Below are positions 9,411 through 16,766 of a stretch of 64,000 bases of DNA, piece by piece (position 1 is the first letter of the stretch; each line of letters opens with the position of its first letter). The stretch covers positions 62,001 through 126,000 of the forward strand of contig CAMKNZ010000002.1 of the NCBI GenBank assembly GCA_946414315.1, in the 5' to 3' direction. The notes below the pieces were generated by a model, which saw only the letters and a program-made list of their open reading frames with translations, did no database searches and was not told where the DNA came from. The stretch is from an uncultured Clostridia bacterium. GTDB lineage: Bacteria; Bacillota; Clostridia; Christensenellales; Aristaeellaceae. A program made the position numbers and the translations under genes.

Positions 9411-10523
9411 TCAGATCAGGGTGTCCAGGTCGGTGTAGTCGTAGTTGTGGGCCTTGGCAACGTTCTGGTTGGTGAGGTGGCCAAGGTAGCAGTTGACGCC
9501 GGATTTGATGACGGGACTGGCTTTTGTTGCTTCTTCCAGTCCGCTTTGTGCGATCTGGAGGCCGTATTTCAGGGTGGCGTTGGTCAGGGCGATGGTGCTG
9601 GTGCGGGGGACGGCGCCGGGCATGTTGCCGACGCAGTAGTGGACGACGCCGTCCAGGGTGTAGACGGGGTCGTCGTGGGTGGTGACGTGGGAGGATTCTC
9701 CGCAGCCGCCCTGGTCGATGGCGACGTCCACGAAGACGGCACCGGGTTTCATTTCCTTCAGGTATTTCTTTTTGAAGAGCTTGGGGGTGGAGCCGCCGGG
9801 GATCAGGACGGAGCCGATGACCAGGTCGGCGTCCTTTAATACGCGTTCGATGTTGGAGTCGGTGGAGACCAGGGTCTGGATGTGGGCGCCGAAGAGGTTG
9901 TCCAGCTGCTCCAGGCGCTTGAGGTTCACGTCCAGGATGGTCACGTTGGCGCCCATGCCGACGGCGATCTTGCAGGCGTTCATGCCCACGGTGCCGCCGC
10001 CGAGAATCACCACGTTGGCTTTCGGGGTGCCGGGTACGCCGGCCAGGAGGATGCCTTCGCCGCCGAAGCGCTTTTCAAGGTACTTGGCGCCTTCCTGGAT
10101 GGAAAGTCTTCCGGCGATCTGGGACATGGGGGCCAGGCAGGGCAGGGAGCCGTCTGTTTCCTGGATGGTCTCGTAGGCCACGGCTTTGACTTTGCCCTTC
10201 AGGAGGGCGTCCATCTGTTCCTTGTCCGCGGCCAGGTGGAGGTAGGTGTAGAGGATCAGTCCGTCATGGAAGAGGGGGTATTCCTCTTCCAGGGGTTCCT
10301 TGACCTTGACCATCATATCAACCAGGTGCCAGACGTCGGCGGCGTTGTCGATCAGGGAAGCGCCCGCGTCCACGTATTCATTGTCGGTGAAGCCGGAGCC
10401 GATGCCGGCTCCTTTTTCCATGTAGACGTGGTGGCCTGCGGCCACATAGGCTTTCACGTTGTCCGGGGTCAGGCCCACGCGGTATTCGTTGTTCTTGATC
10501 TCTTTGACGCAGCCGATCTTCAT
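9411..10523 (-). CDS. ald: Alanine dehydrogenase
   Basis: A 370-residue NAD-dependent alanine dehydrogenase, interconverting L-alanine and pyruvate plus ammonia. The N-terminus MKIGCVKEIKNNEYRVGLTP is the family signature with the substrate-binding Arg. The central Rossmann segment has VVILGGGTVGMNACKIA with the G-x-G-x2-G pattern, then an Asp (TILDVN) ending the second strand as expected for NAD. VAIDQGGCGESS and the C-terminal NATLKYGLQIA block are also typical. The length is normal. It lies between the CapD-like gene (52-base gap) and the superoxide reductase gene, and probably shares their transcript. A link to surface polysaccharide is not evident; supply of pyruvate or alanine for cell-wall substituents is only a guess. 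Confidence 0.95.
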   Translation of the reverse strand: MKIGCVKEIKNNEYRVGLTPDNVKAYVAAGHHVYMEKGAGIGSGFTDNEYVDAGASLIDNAADVWHLVDMMVKVKEPLEEEYPLFHDGLILYTYLHLAADKEQMDALLKGKVKAVAYETIQETDGSLPCLAPMSQIAGRLSIQEGAKYLEKRFGGEGILLAGVPGTPKANVVILGGGTVGMNACKIAVGMGANVTILDVNLKRLEQLDNLFGAHIQTLVSTDSNIERVLKDADLVIGSVLIPGGSTPKLFKKKYLKEMKPGAVFVDVAIDQGGCGESSHVTTHDDPVYTLDGVVHYCVGNMPGAVPRTSTIALTNATLKYGLQIAQSGLEEATKASPVIKSGVNCYLGHLTNQNVAKAHNYDYTDLDTLI

Positions 10524-10575
10524 GGTTGGGTTCCTTCTTTCTGTTTGTTTATTGTGTACCGTTTTATGTTTTTGT

Positions 10576-12405
10576 TTACTGCTTCTCTTTGTAGGTTGGG
10601 AGGATTTCGTGCAGGGTCTGTCTGATGTCCCTGTGCTGTTCGATGGCTTGTTCCAGTTTGTTGAGGTACTGTTCGACGGTCTCCCAGTCGTAGTGGTCCT
10701 GCCGGGCGATGTAGATCCGGTCCCGCTCTGTGGCCTGGTCGTTCTCCTTGTCCAGGAGGAGTTCCTCGTAGAGTTTTTCGCCGGGGCGCAGGCCCGTGAC
10801 GATGATCTCTTCCTTGCCGGTGCCGTAGAGGCGGATCATCTTTTCGGCCAGGTCCTTGATTTTGACCGGCTGTCCCATGTCCAGGATGAAGAGCTCCCCG
10901 CCCCTGGCGATGGAGACCGCCTGGAGGACCAGGGAGGCTGCTTCGGGGATGGTCATGAAGTAGCGGATGATGTTTTCGTCGGTGATGGTCACCGGGCCGC
11001 TGGCTTTGATCTGCCGCTCGAAGATGGGAACCACGGAGCCGTGGGAGCCCAGGACGTTGCCGAAGCGGACGGCCATGAATTCGGTTTTGTTGTTGGGAAT
11101 GCTGGAGATGATGATCTCCGCCAGGCGCTTGGTGGCGCCCATGACGTTGGTGGGGTTCACGGCCTTGTCGGTGGAAATCAGGACAAAGCGCTTTACATTG
11201 CATTCGATGGCGACCTTGGCGGTCTTGTAGGTGCCGAAGACGTTGTTCAGGATGGCCTGTTCACAGGAGAGTTCCATCAGGGGGACATGCTTGTGGGCGG
11301 CGGCGTGGATGACCACGTCGGGCTTGTATCTGCCCATGACCCGCCAGAGGGATTCCTCATCCCGGACGGAACCGACTTCGAGAATCAATGTATTGGCGAC
11401 CAGCTCTCCGTATTTTTCCTTCAGTTCGAAGAAGAGATCGTACATATAGTTCTCGGAGATGTCGTAGAGCACCAGCTTCTTCGGGGTGAAGGCCAGGATC
11501 TGCCGGCACAGCTCCGATCCGATGGATCCGCCGCCGCCGGTGATCATGATGGTTTTACCGGTCAGATACTGCTGGACTTCGCTCATGTCCAGGTGCTGCT
11601 CCGGCCGGCCCAGCAGGTCGGCGATGTTGACCTCACGGGTCTTGCCTTCCCTGCCTTCCGTCACGCCCGTGTACAGGAGCACGTGGGTGCCGGTGGCGAT
11701 GCATTCGTTCAGCAGGTCCGTCAGGTCGCCCTTGGGGGTGGCGATGGCGATGATGATCTCGTCGATATTGCAGTCGTCTACGGTTTTCTGGATATCTTCC
11801 GTGGTGCCCACCACGGGCACCCGGGAGATGGAGGAATGCTGTTTTTCCGGGTCGTCGTCCAGGATGGCGACGGCCACGGCGCTGCCGTATCTTCCGTTCT
11901 GGATATCCCGGATCACGGTGGCGCCGCCGTAGCCGGCGCCGATGACCAGGATGCGTCTGGCCTCCTTGTCCGTTCTTTTATTGTGGCCCGCTTCCCGGTA
12001 ACGGATCAGAAAGCGGGATCCGGCAACGAGGGCCAGGGTGATCATCCACTGGATGGCGTAGATGGGGCGGGGCATGAGCATCAGCCGCATGCCGATCTCC
12101 TTTTCATGGGTCCGGAAGAGGAGGGAAACCGCCAGGGAGAACAGGTAGGTGAAGCCGGTGCCGATCAGGGTGCCGGTAATCGCCTGGACAAAAGTGTCCG
12201 AGCTGGCATAGCGCAGGATGGTCTTGTAGATGCCGGAGATGAGCAGGCCCAGCAAGGTGGCGATGATCAGCACCGGCAGGGTCCGGGCTGTCTGAAGCAG
12301 CCGGTTCGGGGTCACGTTGGCAAAGAAGTAGAAAGCAAGGGAAACGAACAGACCGGTCACGGCAAATATCGCGTCCAGGATCGGCCAAAGCAGTTTCTTC
12401 TTCAT
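10576..12405 (-). CDS. Membrane-bound UDP-sugar 4,6-dehydratase, CapD/PglF/FlaA1 family
   Basis: A 609-residue protein. Four membrane spans (about 1-130) precede a nucleotide-binding linker domain (VIGAGYGGATVIRD near 145) and a catalytic extended-SDR domain starting at ITGGGGSIGSELCRQI near 290. The usual SDR tyrosine is replaced by Met in NVMGATKRLAE, as in PglF and CapD, and the Thr-Asp of STDKAVNP is present. Such enzymes convert UDP-GlcNAc to the 4-keto-6-deoxy sugar, the start of bacillosamine, FucNAc and similar residues. It is the first gene after the promoter at 12569-12597, with an untranslated leader of about 155 bases. No partner aminotransferase for a bacillosamine-type route is in the window. 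Confidence 0.92.
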   Translation of the reverse strand: MKKKLLWPILDAIFAVTGLFVSLAFYFFANVTPNRLLQTARTLPVLIIATLLGLLISGIYKTILRYASSDTFVQAITGTLIGTGFTYLFSLAVSLLFRTHEKEIGMRLMLMPRPIYAIQWMITLALVAGSRFLIRYREAGHNKRTDKEARRILVIGAGYGGATVIRDIQNGRYGSAVAVAILDDDPEKQHSSISRVPVVGTTEDIQKTVDDCNIDEIIIAIATPKGDLTDLLNECIATGTHVLLYTGVTEGREGKTREVNIADLLGRPEQHLDMSEVQQYLTGKTIMITGGGGSIGSELCRQILAFTPKKLVLYDISENYMYDLFFELKEKYGELVANTLILEVGSVRDEESLWRVMGRYKPDVVIHAAAHKHVPLMELSCEQAILNNVFGTYKTAKVAIECNVKRFVLISTDKAVNPTNVMGATKRLAEIIISSIPNNKTEFMAVRFGNVLGSHGSVVPIFERQIKASGPVTITDENIIRYFMTIPEAASLVLQAVSIARGGELFILDMGQPVKIKDLAEKMIRLYGTGKEEIIVTGLRPGEKLYEELLLDKENDQATERDRIYIARQDHYDWETVEQYLNKLEQAIEQHRDIRQTLHEILPTYKEKQ

Positions 12406-12568
12406 ACGTCTTCCTTGCCTGAATTGTTTTTTGACATGGCTCCGCCATCCGGAGTAAGGGCGCTTACTACGGGAAGCGGGCGGTCCTTTCTGCTCCGGCA
12501 GGCCACCGCGAGCGGACCGAAATACGGGGCAAAATGGGCAGACTCCACCCCATACTTATACAGAATAA

Positions 12569-12597
12569 ATTTTATCATTTCTTCTATTGTATGTCAA
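12569..12597 (-). promoter_or_regulatory. Sigma-A-type promoter of the region 1 polysaccharide operon
   Basis: Reading on the minus strand, TTGACA (12592-12597), 17 bases, then TAAAAT (12569-12574). It follows directly behind the terminator of the lic operon and faces the capD-like gene. The leader to the start codon is about 155 bases and contains a small CTCCG/CGGAG hairpin but no riboswitch class I recognise. Confidence 0.8.
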
Positions 12598-12599
12598 CG

Positions 12600-12633
12600 A
12601 AAACGCACCCCGGCCAAAAGGCCGGGATGCGTT
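12600..12633 (-). terminator. Intrinsic terminator of the lic operon
   Basis: A 14-base-pair stem with AAAA/TTTT loop (arms 12602-12615 and 12620-12633, one G-T pair on the minus strand), followed by a short T-run. It lies just after the two-domain GT2 gene. Confidence 0.8.
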
Positions 12634-12647
12634 GATTTTTATGGGTT

Positions 12648-14459
12648 TTAACGGGGGGAGAAATCCTCTTTCTCCCGGGTGAGGTTGGGGTTGTAGTAGG
12701 GGTCGCCTTCGGTGAGGGTTTTGTTCCACTTGCGCTGGAAGCGGTTGGTCTCTTTGACGAAGAAGGCTTTCTTTTCGGGGGTGTCCTCGTCGCTGCCCCG
12801 GCTCTTGCTTTCATAGTGGGTCAGTTCGGCCCAGGGGGTCCAGACGATGAGGTAGCCGGCTTCCCGGATCCGGAGGCACAGGTCCACGTCGTTGAAGACC
12901 ACGCTGAAGGATTCGTCCAGGCCGCCGAGTGCTTTGTAGACTTTGGCGGGGACCATCATACAGGCGGCGGTGACCGCGCTCACGTTCTGGGCGTAGGTCA
13001 GGCGGCCGAAATAGCCGGGATGGTCTTTCGGGAAGTTTTTGTGCCAGTGGCCCGCCAGCATCTTGATACCGATGCCGATGCCGGCATGCTGGATGGTGCC
13101 GTCGGGATAGTACAGTTTCGCGCCCACCGCGCCCACGTCTTCCCGCTGAGCGTACATGAGCATCTCCTGGATCCAGTCGGGGGAAAGGACTTCCGTATCA
13201 TTGTTCAGCAGCAGGAGCTGTTCGCCTTCGGCGGCTCCGGCGCCCACGTTGTTGACGGCGGAATAGTTGAAGGGTTTGTCATAGGTAATGACTTTGATTT
13301 TCGGATCCTGTTTCAGGGTTTCGTAGTATGCGAAGGTTTCCGGCTCGGTGCTGTTGTTCTCGATGACGATGATCTCGTAATTGGGGTAAGTGGTTTTGGT
13401 TTTGATCGAGTCGATGCAGCGCTTCAGGTCGTCCCTGTGGTCCTTGTTGGGAATCAGGATGGAGACGAGGGGCGTGGAGGTCAGTTCGTATTTCAGGCGG
13501 TACATGGAGGGAACGGGGCCGTCCTCTGCCGTGCCTTTGAGGTTCAGTCTGTCCAGGTGGGCCTGAACGGCCTTCTTGCCGGCTTCGATGACGTAGGGCT
13601 TGGCCTGGATGGCTTCCGCGGTGGAGCCTTTGTGGGCCCGCCAGTAATAAAGGATCTTCGGGATGTGGACGATGTGTTCCGCCTGCTCGGTCAGCCGCAG
13701 GATCAGGTCATGGTCCTGGCTGCCGTCAAATTCAGGGCGGAAACCGCCGCCGGCTTTCTCCAGGAGCTCCTTCCGGAAAGCGGTGAAGTGGCAGATATAG
13801 TTGTTGGCCCGCAGGTTGTCCGGGGCGTAGTCCGGCTTGAAATGGGGATTGAATGCGTCCTTCGGGGTTTCGCTGAAGGTGTTTTCGTCGGTATAGATCA
13901 GGTCCGCGGGCCCGGCGGAGATGACCTTCATCATCTCAAAGAGGGCGGACGGGTGGAGCAGGTCATCGTGGTCGAACAGGGCGTACCAGTCCCCGGTGGC
14001 CATGCGGATACACCGGTTGGTGTTGCCGGAGATCCCTTCATTGGTTTTCAGTTTCTGATATCTGATGCGGGGATCTTTGGCGGCTTCGTCCTGGCAGATC
14101 CTTTGGACGTAGGCGTGGGCTTCGTCGCTGCCGTCAGCCAGGCAGAGCTCCCAGTTCGGGTAGGTCTGGTTTTTGACGGAGTCCAGCATCTGGATGAGAT
14201 AGGTTTCGGGTGTATTGTAGAGGGGAACCAGGATGCTGAACTGAACCGGATCGGGGAAGGTGGTGTTTTGCTGCGATGTTTTCTCCTCCTCCGTCAGGAG
14301 GGTTTTGCGGTAGAGCTCTTCCCGGATGCGGAGTTCTTCCTTGTGCTCGTTGATCACCCGGACGGCTTCCTGCCGGCCGTCGGTGATCCAGTGTTTGACA
14401 AAGCGCAGGGACTGCCACAGGCGGTCGTGCTTTTTGAGGAATGTACGGATGGCGTTCAC
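12648..14459 (-). CDS. Two-domain GT2 glycosyltransferase (rhamnosyltransferase/RgpF-like)
   Basis: A 603-residue cytoplasmic protein with two GT-A domains. The first (about 75-290) starts at FSILVPLYNTPETYL, with the metal-binding DHDD (ALFDHDDLLHP) and DGSQDHDL. The second (about 325-560) starts at VSILIPNKDHRDDL, with LLNNDTEV and FNDVDLCLRIREAGY. This tandem layout is common in transferases building rhamnan- or galactan-like chains. The start is GTG with GGGAGGGG just upstream. It is the last gene of the lic-type operon, 42 bases after the BCCT transporter, so it may build the backbone that receives phosphocholine; that is inference. A paralogue is at 57300-58946. Confidence 0.88.
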   Translation of the reverse strand: MNAIRTFLKKHDRLWQSLRFVKHWITDGRQEAVRVINEHKEELRIREELYRKTLLTEEEKTSQQNTTFPDPVQFSILVPLYNTPETYLIQMLDSVKNQTYPNWELCLADGSDEAHAYVQRICQDEAAKDPRIRYQKLKTNEGISGNTNRCIRMATGDWYALFDHDDLLHPSALFEMMKVISAGPADLIYTDENTFSETPKDAFNPHFKPDYAPDNLRANNYICHFTAFRKELLEKAGGGFRPEFDGSQDHDLILRLTEQAEHIVHIPKILYYWRAHKGSTAEAIQAKPYVIEAGKKAVQAHLDRLNLKGTAEDGPVPSMYRLKYELTSTPLVSILIPNKDHRDDLKRCIDSIKTKTTYPNYEIIVIENNSTEPETFAYYETLKQDPKIKVITYDKPFNYSAVNNVGAGAAEGEQLLLLNNDTEVLSPDWIQEMLMYAQREDVGAVGAKLYYPDGTIQHAGIGIGIKMLAGHWHKNFPKDHPGYFGRLTYAQNVSAVTAACMMVPAKVYKALGGLDESFSVVFNDVDLCLRIREAGYLIVWTPWAELTHYESKSRGSDEDTPEKKAFFVKETNRFQRKWNKTLTEGDPYYNPNLTREKEDFSPR

Positions 14460-14501
14460 GGTGCCCCTCCCGGATTATCTGTTTGCTGTATTATACCACA
14501 C

Positions 14502-16034
14502 TTATTCCTTTTCCGGTTTGAGTTCGCCCATGTATTTCTTCGCGTCCTTGAAGAAGGCCCGGATCATGACGATCATGATGAGGCCGATGGGGAAGGCGGA
14601 GATGATGCTGACCGACTGGATGTTGTTCATGCTGCTCTCGGAGAAGACCAGGGCGATGGGCAGGACGATCAGGAGGATGCACCAGAGGAAGGTGATCGTC
14701 TTTCCGGGCTTCTCGTCCGCGCCCAGCTTACGGTAGGAGTAGCAGGCGGCGGTATAGGCGATGGAGTCAAAGCTGGTGGCATAGAAAGCGATCATGGAAA
14801 GCATGGCCACGATCAGGATGAAGGTGGAGCAGGGCATGGTCTTGATCACGTTGATGATCATGCCGTAGAGGTCGCCGGTTTCGGCGTAGGCCGCGATGAA
14901 GTCCGCCCTGCCGGCGATCTGGGTGCCCAGGCCGTAGTTGCCCAGCACGATAAAGGAAACGATCGTCGCGCCGACGCCGAACACATAGCCGCCCAGCACC
15001 ACCTGCTTGACGGTCCGGCCCCGGGAAATGTTCCCGATGAAGAACGGGGCCGCGATGCACCAGACCATCCAGTAGGCCCAGTAATAGATCGTCCAGTCCT
15101 GGGGGAAGTTGTTGGCCCGGACGGGATCGGAATAGGTGCTCAGCTCAATGAAATGCTGGAACATCTTGCCCAGGCTCTGGAAGCCGTTCTCGATGATGAA
15201 CCGGCCCTGGCCGCCGATGAGGAGCACGATGATCAGCAGGCCGAAGAACAGCCAGATGCAGACCTTGGCCAGGATGCCGATGCCCTTGAAGCCGTGCAGC
15301 ACGGCATAGGTGTAGATCGCGCAGGTGATCACCAGGATGATGATCGTCACGGCGGTCCGGCTGATGCTGATGCCGAAGAGGGTCACCATGATCTCCGCCA
15401 TCAGGGGAGTGGCCACGGAGAAGGTCGTCGCCGTGCCGGCCAGCAGGGCAAAGAGCGCGAACAGGTCGATGATCCGGCCCAGCAGGCCCTCCGCGTGCTT
15501 ATCCCCGATCACGGGACGGCAGGCCTCGGAATAGCGCTGGCGGTTCCGTTTCCGGACGTGGAGCATGAAGCCGAAGGCCACGGCCAGCACCAGATAGAAG
15601 GCCCAGGGGATGAAACTCCAGTGGAACAGCGGGAACACGCCGGCCCAGTCATAGATATTCCCCATCTCCGCGATATGCGGGTTCGTGGCATACATGACCC
15701 ACTCCGCGAAGCTGTAGAAAATGATGTCCGCGGCCAGGCCGCAGGTGAACATCATGGAGCCCCAGGTAAAAAAGGAATAGCGGGGCTTTTCGTTCGGCTC
15801 GCCCAGGACAATGTTCCCGTACTTGGAGAAGCTCAGGAAGACCGAGATCACCAGGACGCCCACGCCCATGACCAGGTAATACAGGCCCACCGTGTCGCCG
15901 AAGAAGAAGCGGATCTGGCTGATCACTTCATTGGACTGCTCCGGCCAGATAAACAAAAGACCCGCCACGCCCATGATCAGGATAAAGGGCACCAGGGTGA
16001 TCATCCAGTCGATCCGTCTTTTTTCCGTGTTCAT
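14502..16034 (-). CDS. BCCT family transporter, probable choline importer
   Basis: A 510-residue, twelve-span membrane protein of the betaine/choline/carnitine transporter family. The family box is clear: WTIYYWAYWMVW followed by FIGNISRGRT (about residues 305-335), and the glycine-rich first spans are typical. It overlaps the LicC-like gene by four bases and lies in one operon with a choline kinase. Choline is therefore the most likely substrate, and the protein would fill the role of LicB, which in pneumococcus and Haemophilus is an unrelated DMT-type permease. Short N- and C-terminal tails suggest no BetP-like osmosensing domain. Betaine or ethanolamine are alternatives. Confidence 0.9.
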   Translation of the reverse strand: MNTEKRRIDWMITLVPFILIMGVAGLLFIWPEQSNEVISQIRFFFGDTVGLYYLVMGVGVLVISVFLSFSKYGNIVLGEPNEKPRYSFFTWGSMMFTCGLAADIIFYSFAEWVMYATNPHIAEMGNIYDWAGVFPLFHWSFIPWAFYLVLAVAFGFMLHVRKRNRQRYSEACRPVIGDKHAEGLLGRIIDLFALFALLAGTATTFSVATPLMAEIMVTLFGISISRTAVTIIILVITCAIYTYAVLHGFKGIGILAKVCIWLFFGLLIIVLLIGGQGRFIIENGFQSLGKMFQHFIELSTYSDPVRANNFPQDWTIYYWAYWMVWCIAAPFFIGNISRGRTVKQVVLGGYVFGVGATIVSFIVLGNYGLGTQIAGRADFIAAYAETGDLYGMIINVIKTMPCSTFILIVAMLSMIAFYATSFDSIAYTAACYSYRKLGADEKPGKTITFLWCILLIVLPIALVFSESSMNNIQSVSIISAFPIGLIMIVMIRAFFKDAKKYMGELKPEKE

Positions 16035-16753
16035 TGTTCGGGTTCCTCCTTTGAATACGTGGGATCCAGTTGAATCAGTTCCTCAAAACTGTCAATCTCT
16101 TTCACGTCGTCTTTCTGCATGGGATAAACGCCCAGTTCATAGTCTTCCGGGTGGCAGAACATCGCCACGTCGTCCCAGTAGATCTGCCGGTTGCCGCCCT
16201 CGAACTCCTGCTCCAGGTGGCGCCTGAGCTTTTCCCCGTCTTCCTTCGTCCAGCGGGAAACGCTGTACAGCTGCCATCCGCGCTTTCCGCCGGTGCGGCT
16301 GCAGGAGGTGACGATCCCGTCCTCCGCCTGCATCAGCCACTCCTCCGTCTCTTCCTCCGTCCACACCGCGCTGTACCCGGAGCGGGTAAAGCGCGGGTCC
16401 AGCACCGCCGGGTTCAGGATCAGCTGGTCTCCGTCCAGGATCATGCAGTCCCCCAGGTACTCCCGGGCCATATACAGGGAGGAGATGTTGTTGCAGCTGT
16501 CGTAATACGGGTTTTCGATCAGCCTGACGCCGGGCCGGTGTTTCGCCCAGTCCTCAAACTGTTCCTTCAGGTATCCGGTCACCACATAGATGGACCGGAT
16601 GCCGTTGAATTGCAGGGCGTCCACCACGGAGTCGATCATCCGCACGCCGTTGACTTTGATCAGGGGCTTGGGGACCGTGCTGGTGGCCGGCCGCATCCGC
16701 TGGCCGATTCCCGCCGCCATGATGATCGCCCTCTTGACAGTATGTGTTTGCAT
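16031..16753 (-). CDS. licC: LicC-like CTP:phosphocholine cytidylyltransferase
   Basis: A 240-residue GT-A-fold nucleotidyltransferase. The P-loop-like AIIMAAGIGQRMRPAT (residues 9-24) and KPLIKVNG are the family marks. NPYYDSCNNISSLYMA and the LDGDQL Asp pair (near 106) are the stretch seen in LicC enzymes, which make CDP-choline from CTP and phosphocholine. GAGGACCT precedes the ATG. It follows the fused kinase gene by 13 bases and is coupled to the transporter gene. Because the upstream protein already carries a similar domain, this enzyme may serve a second phospho-alcohol such as phosphoethanolamine; nothing in the sequence settles this. Confidence 0.85.
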   Translation of the reverse strand: MQTHTVKRAIIMAAGIGQRMRPATSTVPKPLIKVNGVRMIDSVVDALQFNGIRSIYVVTGYLKEQFEDWAKHRPGVRLIENPYYDSCNNISSLYMAREYLGDCMILDGDQLILNPAVLDPRFTRSGYSAVWTEEETEEWLMQAEDGIVTSCSRTGGKRGWQLYSVSRWTKEDGEKLRRHLEQEFEGGNRQIYWDDVAMFCHPEDYELGVYPMQKDDVKEIDSFEELIQLDPTYSKEEPEQ

Positions 16754-16766
16754 AGGTCCTCACTAA

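Noticed and set aside
12816-16073. A 1085-residue open frame on the plus strand
   Set aside because: It runs antisense through the GT2, BCCT and LicC genes, is rich in Asp, Gly, His, Val and Gln, as expected for the opposite strand of G+C-rich codons, and has no domain or ribosome site.
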